A stretch of 42,554 nt of DNA from Planctomycetota bacterium (GTDB lineage Bacteria; Planctomycetota; JAJSAM01; JAJVHW01), in NCBI GenBank assembly GCA_024277065.1, contig JAJRVY010000087.1:1-42554 (forward strand). Reading direction: 5' to 3'. The notes beneath the pieces are model-generated. The model searched no databases, was not told the DNA's origin, and saw nothing but the letters and a program-made list of their open reading frames with translations. The position numbers and the translations under genes are program-made. Shown here piece by piece: positions 1-9,004 of this stretch; the stretch's first letter is position 1; each line of letters opens with the position of its first letter.

Positions 1-76
1 CGTCCGGCCCGGCGGCGGCGGTGGCCACGGCCAGGAGAAGCAGGGCGGCAGACAGCGTGCGCAGCACGCGGTCCAT
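1..76 (-). CDS. N-terminus of a secreted protein (partial, runs off left edge)
   Basis: Reading leftwards from an ATG at 76-74, the first 25 codons give Met-Asp-Arg-Val-Leu-Arg followed by an unbroken Leu/Ala/Val stretch ending in Ala-Ala-Ala-Gly-Pro-Asp. This is a textbook Sec signal peptide: a positively charged start, a hydrophobic core of about 15 residues and small residues before a likely cleavage site. The rest of the protein lies outside the window, so its function cannot be told. It is divergent from the gene that starts at 148; the 71 bases between them would hold both promoters. Confidence 0.6.
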   Translation of the reverse strand, partial: MDRVLRTLSAALLLLAVATAAAGPD

Positions 77-136
77 GGTAGCCGCCCCGGGGAAGCGTCC
101 CCCCTGCCGCGGCGGGCGGCTATCGTGCGGCGATTC

Positions 137-142
137 GGGAGG
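137..142 (+). promoter_or_regulatory. Shine-Dalgarno GGGAGG deciding a GTG start
   Basis: GGGAGG lies five bases before the GTG at 148. It is the reason for choosing that GTG, since no in-frame ATG fits the N-terminus. Confidence 0.6.
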
Positions 143-147
143 CCAGA

Positions 148-1482
148 GTGCACGACGACGCAGACACCGCCCGCAACGCCGACGCAGACGCCGCCACGAC
201 GGCGGGCGAGGACCCCTTCGCAGGCGTGTTCGGCCCAGGTGGCGTTCTCGACATCGACGTCGTCAGCCGGCGCCTGCCGGCGCTCGTGGATCTGCTGCGC
301 CACCACGAGCCGTGCTTCGCGCTGCGCCTCTCCTTCGACAGCCTCGCCGCGACGCTGCTCTCGTCCGCGGGCAAGGACCTGCGCGGCACGGACGGCGAGC
401 AGCAGTTCGAGGACGCGCTGCGGGCGTTCTCGCGGCACCACCTGCACGAGATCGTCGCCGACGACGCCTCGGAGACGGCGCGCCGGGTGCTGCAGTCGGT
501 GGCCGACGACACGTCGCTCTCGCGCAAGCGCCGGCGGGCGGCGGCCGCGGGCGTCGCGCTCGTGGCCGGCCTGCCCGACGACCGCGGGCTGCGCGGCCGC
601 GGGCTCTTCGACCTGCTGCTGCGCATCAGCCTCGAGGAGTTGCAGGCGCAGGAAGGGCTGCGGCGGCGCGCCGCGGAGACGGGCGGCCTCGGCGCGGCGG
701 AACTCGAGAAGTTCTGGAACACCTACCCGGCGCTGCGCCACCACTACGAGAAGCGCTATCGCCACGACGTGCAACTCGTGCTCGCGGCCATCGAGTCCGA
801 CGTGTTGCCGCAGGTCATCTCGCTGGACGTGGCCATGCGCGGCGCCCACCGCCTGCTCCAGGCGGTGGCGAAGGAACGCGGCCAGGGCGGCGGGCTGGCC
901 GCGGAGCGCGCGCAGGAGATCCTGCGCGAGACCATCGAGGACGACCTGCTCGACGGCGGCCGCGAACTCGTGCTGGCTCGCTGGCAGGCCGCGGGGCTCG
1001 CCGCGCGGGACGAGGACGCGGCCGGCGACGGGAGCAACGGGGGCGACGACGACGCGCAGCGGCCGGCGGTCGCGCAGGCCTGCGACCGTGCCATGCGGTT
1101 GACGGCGCCGGGCAGCCCCGGCGGCGAGCTGATCCTCTTCAGCGCGTACATGCGCTCGGTGATCGAGGGCAGTTTCCACGTGCGTGACGCCGACGAGGCC
1201 GCGGCGGCGGGCGCGATGTTCGGCGAGGACGGGCTCTCTCCGGACGGCGCGCTGGCGTTCGCGCGGTATCTCGCCCGGAGCGGGGACGACGACGCGGTGC
1301 GCCGCGTGCTCGTGGCCGGCGTCGAGCTCTGGCCGCAGCACGCCGGGCTGCGCGCGGAGGCCGTCGCGCTGAGCGCGTCGTTCAACGAGCGCGAGCGCGC
1401 GCAGCGCCACGGGCCGACGTACGGCGATCACGACGAGACGTTCGCCGAGATCCCGGACGACGACGACGACGACGACGCCTAG
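148..1482 (+). CDS. Uncharacterised 444-aa acidic-tailed protein
   Basis: No family is recognised. The GTG start has a good GGGAGG ribosome site. The first 35 residues are Asp/Ala-rich and probably disordered. Most of residues 40-400 looks helical, with charged and Leu/Ala-rich stretches, and the protein ends in a run of seven aspartates before a final alanine. There is no signal peptide or membrane segment, so it is probably cytoplasmic. Residues 215-290 (starting Phe-Trp-Asn-Thr-Tyr-Pro-Ala-Leu-Arg-His-His-Tyr) are the least repetitive part and could be a small domain. The protein is followed after 99 bases by the large repeat protein on the same strand. Codon use matches its neighbours, which supports a real gene. 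Confidence 0.7.
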   Translation: MHDDADTARNADADAATTAGEDPFAGVFGPGGVLDIDVVSRRLPALVDLLRHHEPCFALRLSFDSLAATLLSSAGKDLRGTDGEQQFEDALRAFSRHHLHEIVADDASETARRVLQSVADDTSLSRKRRRAAAAGVALVAGLPDDRGLRGRGLFDLLLRISLEELQAQEGLRRRAAETGGLGAAELEKFWNTYPALRHHYEKRYRHDVQLVLAAIESDVLPQVISLDVAMRGAHRLLQAVAKERGQGGGLAAERAQEILRETIEDDLLDGGRELVLARWQAAGLAARDEDAAGDGSNGGDDDAQRPAVAQACDRAMRLTAPGSPGGELILFSAYMRSVIEGSFHVRDADEAAAAGAMFGEDGLSPDGALAFARYLARSGDDDAVRRVLVAGVELWPQHAGLRAEAVALSASFNERERAQRHGPTYGDHDETFAEIPDDDDDDDA

Positions 1483-1581
1483 CGCGCGCCGGCCACAGCT
1501 CGTTCAAGGACACGCAGCGCACTCGCGCGACGGGTCGGTTAGGCTTCCTGCCAGCCCAGGATCGCCGTAGGGGGGAGCGCC

Positions 1582-4500
1582 GTGAGAGCCGAACCGTCGA
1601 AGTCGCGAAGTCCGGTCCGCGTCCTGATCGGGCTGATCGTGCTGCTCGTGACGTTCATGGGCGCGGCGCTCTTCGTCGCCTTCGGCCCCGAAGGCGACGT
1701 GGACGGCAACGCCGGCGCCGCGACGGCTGCGGAGACGGCCGGGCCGGCGGAGAGTGGCCCCGAGCACGCCGCGACGTCCGGGCGGCGCACGACGCACACC
1801 GGCGGCGGCGCCGCGGCGAACGTCGCCGCCACGCTGCGCGGACGCCTCCGCGCCTACCGCACGCGCGAGCCAGTCGCCGGTGTCTCACTGACGCTGACCG
1901 TTCCCCCGGCGACCGCGGGCGGCGAAGCGCTCGCGGTCGTCGCGCAGAGTGACGAAGCGGGCGCGTTCCGCTTCGAGGGGCTGCCGCCGAGGGCGGGCTG
2001 CGAGCTGGCGGGGAGGCACGAGCCGTTCGCCCCCGTGGCGCTCGCCGGCCTCGACCTCGAGCCCGCGGCGACGCTCGATCTCGGGACGATCTGGCTCGAC
2101 GTCCCCGTGGACCTGCCCGTGGACGTGCTGGCCATGGACGGCTCGCCCATCGACGGCGCCGAGGTCGCGGTGTTCGCGACGACGGGCGGCGCCGCGACGG
2201 CCTCCGGCGACGAGCCGGCGGGCATCGCCGGCGTCGGCGCGACGCCCACCCCGACGGCGACGGCGACGACGGGCGAGGACGGCGCGGCCACGGTCACGGG
2301 CCTGCTCCCCGGCACGTACCACGTCCGCGCCGCCGCCGCGGGCCGCGGGGTCGGCTTCCGCGACGGCGTCATCGTCGCGCCGGACGCGCGGCGCACGCGC
2401 GTGCTGCTCCTGCTGCCTGCGGCGCACACGTTGCGCGGCGTCGTGCTGGACGCCGACGAGGCCCCCGTCGCGGAAGCGCGCGTGATCGCCGCCCCGCAGC
2501 AGAGCGGCCGCAAGTCGATGGACAAGGTCGAGTGCACGACCACCCCCGAGGGCCGCTACGAGCTGAGCGGTCTCGCGCCGGGCGTCCACACGCTCTTCCT
2601 CGCGCGGGCGGACAAGCCGCTGGTCCTGGCGGGCACGGCGCGCATCCCGGAGATGACGCGCCTCGACATCCGTCTGCGCCCGACGGCCACGCTGCTCGGC
2701 AGCGTGCGCGACCAGGACGGCGCGCCGATCGCCGACGCCGAGGTCAGCTACGCGCCGCAGGGCGGCGTGGCGCTCAGCACGCGCACGGCAGAGGACGGCA
2801 GCTACCGCCTCGAGGACGTGCCGTCGGGGCCGTCGCAGTACTTCCGCGTGCGCAAGGACGGCTTCGTGCCCTTCCCCGACCCCACGGCGCCGCAGCAGGG
2901 CACGGGCGAGGCGTTGCGCGAGGGGGCCGAGATCCGACGCGACGTCGTTCTGGAGAGCGGCGTGGCGGTCACCGTGACGGTCCTCGCGAAGGACGGCGAC
3001 GCCCCCATCGAGGCCGCGCGCGTCGAGCTGCGCATGGCCCAGATGTGGGGCGGCGGCGGCAAGCCGTGGACGGCCACGAGCGGCGAGAGCGGTGTAGCCG
3101 CGTTCCCCGGCATCGTCCCCGGCACCTACCTCGTCGTGATCACCGCGCCGGGCTGGGTGCAGCCGGGATTCCCGCCGCAGCCGCAGGCGCTGGTGCAGAG
3201 CCCACAGGCCATGCCCGAGGCCTGGCGGCTGGAGGTCTCCGCGGCGACGACGGCAACGTTCCGGCTCGAGCGCGGCGGCACGGTCAGCGGCAGGGTGCTG
3301 GACGGCGACGGCAGCCCGTTCGCCGGCGCGCGCGTCGCGGTGGCGGGCGCCCGGAGCCAGATCCCGGTCTTCAGCGCCGACGACGGGAGCTTCACCGTGG
3401 ACGCCGTACCCGCCCGCCGCCGCGCCGTGGCCACGGCCACGGCGGAGGGCACGCCGACGGCCACCTCGAAGCCCTTCTCGATCGCCCCCGGCGAGGCCGT
3501 TGAGGACGTCGAGATCGAGCTCGTCGCCGGTGGTCGCGTGACGGGCCGCGTGCGGGCCGGCGACGGCCGCCCGCTGACCGGGGCCTACGTGCGCTACGTG
3601 CGGGGGCAGCTCAACGCGCGCAACCCGTGGGCCTTCCGGCAATTCGACAACGCGCAGCGCTACCCGGTCACCGCGGACGGCACGTTCGAGATCCCGGGCG
3701 TGGACGACGGCCAGATCACGGTGCGCGCCGACGCCGCCGGCTACCTGCCCGGCTGGGACGCGAGCGTGAAGGTCGCCGACGGCCAGGACGTCGGCGGCAT
3801 CGACATCATCGTCAAGCCCGCGACGGAGGTCTCGGGACGCGTCGAGACACCGTCCGGCGCGCCGGTGCCCGGCGCCACCGTGAACGCCAACTACACGGGG
3901 ACGTCGCAGCAGCGCCAGTGGGGCTTCGTGGCCGCGCTGCCGGGCCCGCCGCAGGCGCAGACGGACGCCGAGGGACGCTTCACGCTGCGCGGCCTCGCGC
4001 CCGGAAACTACAACCTCTGGGCCAATGCCCCCGGCCACGCCGCCGGCGGGGCGCAGAATGCCGCGACGGGTGCCGGCGAGGTCCTCATCACGCTGGGCCG
4101 CGCCGAGCGCATCGCGGGGGTCGTCGAGGGACCGGGCGGCACGGGGCTCGGCGGCGTCCCGGTGCAGGCGCGCAACGCGGACAACAGCCGCAGCGGGCGC
4201 AACTGGTGGTTCGGCGGCGGCGCACAGGTGTTCACGGCCCCCGACGGCTCGTTCGAGATCCCCGACCTGGCCGAGGGCATCTACGACCTGACGGTCTCGG
4301 CCAACTGGGTGTGGGGACGGGACGTCAACGTCAAGGAGACGACCAAGCAGGGCGTGCGCACGGGAACCACCGACGTCGAGATCCTGGTGCAGGCCGGAGC
4401 GACGATCGAGGGTCGCGTGATCGACGAGGAAGGCGCCGCAGTGACGTCCGGCTGGGTGTCGGCGACGAACGAGAGCGGCGGCGGCTCGCGCGGCCCGTGG

Positions 4501-5436
4501 GGCGGCAACCAGCGCTGGGCGCGCCTGGGCTCGGACGGTGCGTTCCGCATCTCGGGGCTCGAGCCCGGCGCGCACACGATCCAGGCCTTCGGCACGTTCC
4601 AGTCGGACCCCGCGCGCGGCGTCGCCTCGGGCACGACCGACGTCGAGCTCGAGGTGCGCGGCGGAGGCACCATCGAGGGCTGGCTGGTGGACGGCCAGGG
4701 GCTCTCGATCGCAACGGGCTTCAACGTCCAGATCCGCAAGAAGGGCGTCGAGGCGTGGGGCTGGGCGCAGACCTACCAGCCCGGCGACGGCGCGTTCGTG
4801 CTCGTCGGACTCGAGGACACCGCGTACGACCTCAAGTTCCAGGTGAGCCCCTACGCGCCGGTGGAGCTGTCGAACGTCGTGGTCGGCACGAGCGACCTCG
4901 AGGTGCTGCTGCAGATGGGCCAGGAGATCAGCGGCACCGTGGTGGGCGCCGACGGGAATCCGATCGCGGCCAACGTGCAGGCGATCCAGATTAACGTCGC
5001 GGCGGGCGGCACGGCCACGAACGGCTGGGGCCGGGCGCAGGGCGACGGCGCGTTCACGATCGTCGGGCTGGTGAACGGCGAGTACCGGCTCTTCGTGCGC
5101 GCCGGTAACCACGCGCCGGCGATCGTCGAGCCCGTGCGCGGCGGCGCGGCGGGCCTGCGCATCGCCCTCGAGGAGGGCGTCTCGATCACCGGCACCGTGA
5201 AGTACGAGGACGACGCCCCGGTGATGAACGCGCGCCTGCAGCTCCAGTCCGACGACGGACTGTCGGTGGCCTGGGCGCGCTCGGCGCAGGACGGCACGTT
5301 CACCTTCCAGCACGTTCCCTCCAGCGGCTCGTACGCCATCACGGGCAACGTCTGGGGCGGCGGTCAGAACGTCACCATCCGCCACGAGGACAAGGTGCAG
5401 CCCGGCGCCACGGACGTCGCCGTCGTCGTCAAGTAA
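1582..5436 (+). CDS. Membrane-anchored protein of ~12 carboxypeptidase-regulatory-like repeats
   Basis: A 1284-aa protein with a GTG start preceded by a GGGGGGAG ribosome site. Residues 12-36 form one hydrophobic segment after a basic N-terminus, read here as a signal anchor, followed by an Ala/Gly/Thr-rich linker to about residue 80. The rest is a chain of beta-sandwich repeats of roughly 80-100 residues. Each begins with a pattern like G-x-V-x-D-x-D-G-x-P-I-x-x-A-x-V and closes with D-G-x-F-x-I-x-G-L-x-x-G-x-Y. Repeat starts are near residues 85, 284, 372, 466, 570, 652, 751, 845, 943, 1031, 1115 and 1205. This matches CarboxypepD_reg-like/prealbumin-like domains, which in bacteria usually serve as extracellular stalks or carbohydrate- and protein-binding modules. 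No peptidase domain is present, so a structural or adhesive surface role is inferred. Its TAA stop directly abuts a terminal-inverted-repeat element. Confidence 0.85.
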   Translation: MRAEPSKSRSPVRVLIGLIVLLVTFMGAALFVAFGPEGDVDGNAGAATAAETAGPAESGPEHAATSGRRTTHTGGGAAANVAATLRGRLRAYRTREPVAGVSLTLTVPPATAGGEALAVVAQSDEAGAFRFEGLPPRAGCELAGRHEPFAPVALAGLDLEPAATLDLGTIWLDVPVDLPVDVLAMDGSPIDGAEVAVFATTGGAATASGDEPAGIAGVGATPTPTATATTGEDGAATVTGLLPGTYHVRAAAAGRGVGFRDGVIVAPDARRTRVLLLLPAAHTLRGVVLDADEAPVAEARVIAAPQQSGRKSMDKVECTTTPEGRYELSGLAPGVHTLFLARADKPLVLAGTARIPEMTRLDIRLRPTATLLGSVRDQDGAPIADAEVSYAPQGGVALSTRTAEDGSYRLEDVPSGPSQYFRVRKDGFVPFPDPTAPQQGTGEALREGAEIRRDVVLESGVAVTVTVLAKDGDAPIEAARVELRMAQMWGGGGKPWTATSGESGVAAFPGIVPGTYLVVITAPGWVQPGFPPQPQALVQSPQAMPEAWRLEVSAATTATFRLERGGTVSGRVLDGDGSPFAGARVAVAGARSQIPVFSADDGSFTVDAVPARRRAVATATAEGTPTATSKPFSIAPGEAVEDVEIELVAGGRVTGRVRAGDGRPLTGAYVRYVRGQLNARNPWAFRQFDNAQRYPVTADGTFEIPGVDDGQITVRADAAGYLPGWDASVKVADGQDVGGIDIIVKPATEVSGRVETPSGAPVPGATVNANYTGTSQQRQWGFVAALPGPPQAQTDAEGRFTLRGLAPGNYNLWANAPGHAAGGAQNAATGAGEVLITLGRAERIAGVVEGPGGTGLGGVPVQARNADNSRSGRNWWFGGGAQVFTAPDGSFEIPDLAEGIYDLTVSANWVWGRDVNVKETTKQGVRTGTTDVEILVQAGATIEGRVIDEEGAAVTSGWVSATNESGGGSRGPWGGNQRWARLGSDGAFRISGLEPGAHTIQAFGTFQSDPARGVASGTTDVELEVRGGGTIEGWLVDGQGLSIATGFNVQIRKKGVEAWGWAQTYQPGDGAFVLVGLEDTAYDLKFQVSPYAPVELSNVVVGTSDLEVLLQMGQEISGTVVGADGNPIAANVQAIQINVAAGGTATNGWGRAQGDGAFTIVGLVNGEYRLFVRAGNHAPAIVEPVRGGAAGLRIALEEGVSITGTVKYEDDAPVMNARLQLQSDDGLSVAWARSAQDGTFTFQHVPSSGSYAITGNVWGGGQNVTIRHEDKVQPGATDVAVVVK

Positions 5437-5601
5437 GGGCCCGCGCAGGAATAACTTCGGGATTCGGTCGGCTGCGACGACGCAGGGCGGCGTTGCCTCT
5501 CCTCCCCGACTCGGCTCCGCAATGAGTCGCGTCGTCGAGGCGCCTTGCCCCGCGCCGTCTCGCTCGCCCTCGGTCCTACGAACTCATTCCTGCGCGGGCC
5601 C
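5437..5601 (-). repeat. 165-bp element with 16-bp perfect terminal inverted repeats (copy 1 of 3)
   Basis: The ends GGGCCCGCGCAGGAAT (5437-5452) and ATTCCTGCGCGGGCCC (5586-5601) are perfect inverted repeats. The reverse complement of this stretch matches 19481-19648 over nearly its whole length and shares a core with 10099-10373. The core contains GACTC and GAGTC arms around an 11-base loop. It fills the gap between the convergent genes ending at 5436 and 5624 and could also act as a bidirectional terminator. No coding potential is seen. Orientation is given relative to the copy at 19481. Confidence 0.85.
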
Positions 5602-5623
5602 TAACCAGCGGCGGGCGCGGGCG

Positions 5624-7060
5624 CTACTTGGATTCGGACGGCGGTGGCACGGCCGCCCCGCCCACGGCGGCGCGGATCTCGTCGATGGCCGCGGCACGGG
5701 CATCGGGGTTCCAGCCGCCCTGGAACGGGATGCGGACGTCGTGCAGGCGACGGAGCTGCTGGTACGCGTAGTCCCGCAGACCCGCGTCGGGCGACGAGAG
5801 CGCGCCGAGGAACTCCGGCGTCGCCTCCTTCGCGACCTTGCGTGACGAGCTGGCGTACGCCGACAGGCGCACGGCCAGGTCCGCATCCTTGCGGCCCGAC
5901 GCGAGGACCCGCTCGCGCAGTTTCTTGGGCAGATTGCGCGCGGCGACGATGCCCGCCCGGCGCACGCCGGCGTCGGGGTCGCTGGTGGCCAGCGTGGCGG
6001 CGCGCTGCGCGACGCCGTTGAGGGCGCCCTTGTTCGTCTTCTTGTCCTTGGCCAGCCGCCCGAAGTGGTTCATGCCCCGCCAGAGAGCGGTGGCGCGGAC
6101 CGAGGCGTCGGTGTCGGTGAGCCCCTCGCGCAGCGTCGCGAGCGGCATGCCGCGGTCGCCCGTCAGGACGCGCAACGCCTGCACACGCACGGCGGGATCG
6201 CGGTCGGCGAGCAACGGCCGCAGCGCGGCGATGGTCTCGCGATCGGGGCGGCCGCGGGTGAGCGCTCCCAGCGCCCAGCTCCGTTCCTCGGGGTCGGCGC
6301 CGGGCGACGTCGCGATGCCCAGCAGTTCCTGCCGCGCCGCGGGGTCGCGAGCCGAGCGCGCCACGGCGCCGAGCAGGGCGCGGCGGACCTCGGCGTCGGT
6401 CTCCTCGCCCAGCATGCCCGCGATCTCGCGCATCCACGCGCCGCGCTCGCGCAGCGACGCGACGCCGCCGGCGAGCACGCGGCGGATGTCCGGGTCGGTC
6501 TCGGTGGCCATCGCCGCGATGAGCTCGGCGGGCAGGTGATCGCGATTCGGCGCGCGGGCCAGCGCCTGCGCGGCGAGAAGGCGGATCTCGGCGGACGACT
6601 CACCGTCGGCGAGGATCGCCTGCAGCGTCGTGCGGGCGTCATCGGAATCGACGCGGCGCAGCGCGCGGATGGCTGCAGCGCGCAGCTTCTCGTCCTTCGA
6701 ACCACGGGCGAGGGCACGCAGCTCGTCGTTCGTGTACGGCCGGCCGTCCGTGCGCAGCAGCGGCGGCGCCGGCAACAGCGACTCCGCGTCGGCGGCCGCG
6801 TCCTCGAACCCGCCCAGCGGGTCCTCCTCGCGTGCTCCGTTGCGTGCCCGCAAGCGGCGCAGCAGGCTCTCGAGCGACTCGATGCGCGCCGCGGCGGACT
6901 CCGCCGTGTACGTACGCACGTCGCCGTCGCGGGTGCGCACCAGCACGTCGCTCTCGATGAGCGCAGCCGGTTCCTCGGAGAACGACGCCAGGACCAGCCC
7001 CGTGGCGACGCCGATGCCGAGGAGCACGGCGCCGACGGGCAGGAGCGCGATGGGTCTCAC
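5624..7060 (-). CDS. Membrane-anchored HEAT-repeat protein
   Basis: A 478-aa protein. The GTG start at 7060 places the hydrophobic segment at residues 4-26 (Pro-Ile-Ala-Leu-Leu-Pro-Val then Gly/Val/Leu), a signal anchor or uncleaved signal. Frames further upstream are Arg/Ser-rich and look non-coding. Residues 55-80 contain a short coiled-coil-like stretch (ESLESLLRRLRAR). From about residue 110 to the end there are helical pairs of about 30 residues with the HEAT pattern, for example D-x-x-V-R-x-x-A-L-x-x-L and D-P-x-x-R-x-x-A-L. HEAT solenoids bind other proteins; no enzyme domain is visible. The protein probably sits on the outer face of the inner membrane. The gene starts 37 bases after the carbamoyltransferase stop, so the two may be co-transcribed. 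Confidence 0.8.
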   Translation of the reverse strand: MRPIALLPVGAVLLGIGVATGLVLASFSEEPAALIESDVLVRTRDGDVRTYTAESAAARIESLESLLRRLRARNGAREEDPLGGFEDAAADAESLLPAPPLLRTDGRPYTNDELRALARGSKDEKLRAAAIRALRRVDSDDARTTLQAILADGESSAEIRLLAAQALARAPNRDHLPAELIAAMATETDPDIRRVLAGGVASLRERGAWMREIAGMLGEETDAEVRRALLGAVARSARDPAARQELLGIATSPGADPEERSWALGALTRGRPDRETIAALRPLLADRDPAVRVQALRVLTGDRGMPLATLREGLTDTDASVRATALWRGMNHFGRLAKDKKTNKGALNGVAQRAATLATSDPDAGVRRAGIVAARNLPKKLRERVLASGRKDADLAVRLSAYASSSRKVAKEATPEFLGALSSPDAGLRDYAYQQLRRLHDVRIPFQGGWNPDARAAAIDEIRAAVGGAAVPPPSESK

Positions 7061-7072
7061 GGCGCAGAGTCT

Positions 7073-7099
7073 ACCCGGTCCACCCGGTCCACCCGGTCT
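7073..7099. repeat. Three tandem 9-mers (ACCCGGTCC)
   Basis: Units at 7073-7081, 7082-7090 and 7091-7099; the last differs in its final base. The array fills the gap between the carbamoyltransferase and HEAT-protein genes and touches the carbamoyltransferase stop codon. It is a local slippage-prone repeat with no evident function. Confidence 0.8.
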
Positions 7100-8957
7100 A
7101 CTCGACCTGCGCCGCGGCGCGCGTGGACGACGTGAACGCCGGATCGCCCGCCGCGCGTCGCTGGTTGTAGAGCGACATGGCGAAACGGCGCACGGGACCG
7201 CTCCAGAAGCGCTTCTGCACGATGCGATCACGGAGCACCAGGGCGTCCATGTCGGTGCCGAGGAAGCACAGGAGCGCGTCCAGCGGCGTCTCGACGATGG
7301 GCTCGCCCTTCACGTTGAACGACGTGTTGACGAGCACCGGTACGCCGGTGAGCTCGCCCCACGCCTCGAGCAGAGCGTGCAGTTCCGGCCGCTGCTCGCG
7401 CACCACGGTCTGCAGCCGCGCGGTGCCGTCCACGTGGGCGACGGCGGGGATCTGCGCCAGACGCTCTGCGCGGATGCGCCGCACGAACAGCATGTGCGCG
7501 CTCGGCGGTCCGGGCTCGAACCAGTCGTCCGCCGCCTCTTCCGGGACCGCCGGCGCGAACGGCCGGAACGCCTGCCGGTGCTTGACCCGCGCGTTCAGGC
7601 GCTCTTTGGCCGCGGCATCGCGCGGATCGCAGAGGATCGAGCGCTGCCCCAGCGCCCGTGGCCCCAGCTCGGCGCCGCCCTGGAACCACCCGACGACCTT
7701 GCCGGCGGCGAGCAGCCGCGCGGTCTCACGCGAGACGTCGTGCGCGCGCCGCACGCGCAGGAACCTCGCCAGGGGCCGCGTCGCGAGCGCCTCGTCGATG
7801 TCGCGGCCCGAGTACGTGACGCCCAGTCCATCGCTGCCCATGACGTAGCGCCGGGGCTGCTCGCGGGCGACGATGTCGCCGTAGAGCGCGCACCCCAGCG
7901 CGATGCCGCTGTCGCCCGCCGCGGGCTGCACCCAGACCTCCTCGAACGGGGTCTCGGCAACGATGCGCGCGTTCGCCACGCAGTTGAGCGCGACGCCGCC
8001 GGCCATCACCAGCCGTGTCATCCCGGTCTGCTCGTGCAGCCAGCGGGCGCGGGCCACCAGCGCATCCTCGAGATCGCTCTGCACGCGGTGGCAGAGGTCC
8101 CGCCACTCCTGTTGATGGGGGCTCCTCTCCCACGTCCTCTGCACGGCGGCGGCGTCCGCTGCGGCGCCCTCCGGCTCGATCCAGGGGTGCCGCAGGAAGT
8201 CCGGCCAGCGACGCCGCGCCCACGTCCGGCCGTCGCAAAAGCCCATGAGCGGCGGCAGGTCGCGGCGCGGCGCCCCGTGGGCCGCCAGCCCCATCACCTC
8301 GCCGCACCTGTTCCAGTCGCCGAACACGTACTCGCTGACGCGCGAGTACATCGCGCCGAGCCCGGGCAGCTTCGTGAAGTCCTCGGACAGCACGCCGGGG
8401 GTGGCCGGCAGCCACTCCTTCGCGACACACTCGAGCGCCGTCCCGCGGAAGACGTAGTACGACTCGGACTCGCGATCGCAGTCGTGGCCGGCGTCGCCGC
8501 CGGGGATCGTCTCGAGCACGTCGCGGCGGTGGCTGCCGACGCCGTCCACGACCATCACCGCGCCCTCGTCGAACGGGCTCGGGGCGAACGCGCTGTAGGC
8601 GTGCGCCAGGTGATGCGAGATCGTGAGCGCGGCGCCGTCGAGGAAGAGCGGCGAGCGCAGCGCGAGATCGCGCTCGGCGGCCGACAGGTGCAGCGCGTGG
8701 ACGCGCGACAGGAGATCGTACTCGAGCTCGGGCACGCGCAGCGCGTACGAGTTCTGGACGACCACGTCCACGTCGCCGAGCCGGATGCCCGCCGCCTTGA
8801 GACAGTAGCCCGCGGCCACGTCCGGCGCCCCGGCGGCGTTCTTCTCACGCGTGAGCCGCTCCTTGCAGATCCCCGCCACCGGGAGCCCGTCGCAGAGCAG
8901 CACCGCGGCGACGTCGTGGTCGTACTTGTTCAATCCGAGGACGTAGCGCGGGCTCAC
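7098..8957 (-). CDS. NodU/CmcH-family carbamoyltransferase
   Basis: A 619-aa protein, the usual length for this family. These enzymes transfer a carbamoyl group from carbamoyl phosphate, through carbamoyl-adenylate, to a hydroxyl of a sugar or antibiotic. The N-terminal ASKHA-like domain has the histidine motif HHLAHAYSAF near residue 112, then a Val-Val-Asp-Gly-Val-Gly phosphate loop, and MAGGVALNCVANARI near 316 with GDSGIALG near 350. The C-terminal YrdC-like domain carries GGAELGPRALGQRSIL near residue 428 and VNTSFNVKGEPIVETPLDA near 545. The start is a GTG, since the ATGs just upstream are in another frame. It is divergent from the TPR-like gene, with 47 bases between. No antibiotic or nodulation cluster surrounds it, so the acceptor is unknown; a cell-surface glycan is one guess. 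Confidence 0.92.
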   Translation of the reverse strand: MSPRYVLGLNKYDHDVAAVLLCDGLPVAGICKERLTREKNAAGAPDVAAGYCLKAAGIRLGDVDVVVQNSYALRVPELEYDLLSRVHALHLSAAERDLALRSPLFLDGAALTISHHLAHAYSAFAPSPFDEGAVMVVDGVGSHRRDVLETIPGGDAGHDCDRESESYYVFRGTALECVAKEWLPATPGVLSEDFTKLPGLGAMYSRVSEYVFGDWNRCGEVMGLAAHGAPRRDLPPLMGFCDGRTWARRRWPDFLRHPWIEPEGAAADAAAVQRTWERSPHQQEWRDLCHRVQSDLEDALVARARWLHEQTGMTRLVMAGGVALNCVANARIVAETPFEEVWVQPAAGDSGIALGCALYGDIVAREQPRRYVMGSDGLGVTYSGRDIDEALATRPLARFLRVRRAHDVSRETARLLAAGKVVGWFQGGAELGPRALGQRSILCDPRDAAAKERLNARVKHRQAFRPFAPAVPEEAADDWFEPGPPSAHMLFVRRIRAERLAQIPAVAHVDGTARLQTVVREQRPELHALLEAWGELTGVPVLVNTSFNVKGEPIVETPLDALLCFLGTDMDALVLRDRIVQKRFWSGPVRRFAMSLYNQRRAAGDPAFTSSTRAAAQVE

Positions 8958-9004
8958 GGTAGCGCATCATCGAGGATGGGGGCCGCGGGCGGTAGCCTCC
9001 CGTG

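Noticed and set aside
1567-1580. An eighth hairpin copy near GTAGGGGGGAGCGCC
   Set aside because: It matches one end of the family (minus-strand CCCCCCTACGGCG), but no complementary arm is found; it coincides with the ribosome site of the next gene.
1885-5385. A 1166-codon open frame antisense to the large repeat protein
   Set aside because: It is a by-product of saturated G/C third positions; its translation is Arg/His/Asp-rich without domains, unlike the sense protein. The same holds for the 953-codon frame opposite the VWA gene.
5437-5601. A plain rho-independent terminator as the full explanation
   Set aside because: The element recurs in a divergent promoter gap (19481-19648), where a terminator makes little sense, and it has a conserved internal core.
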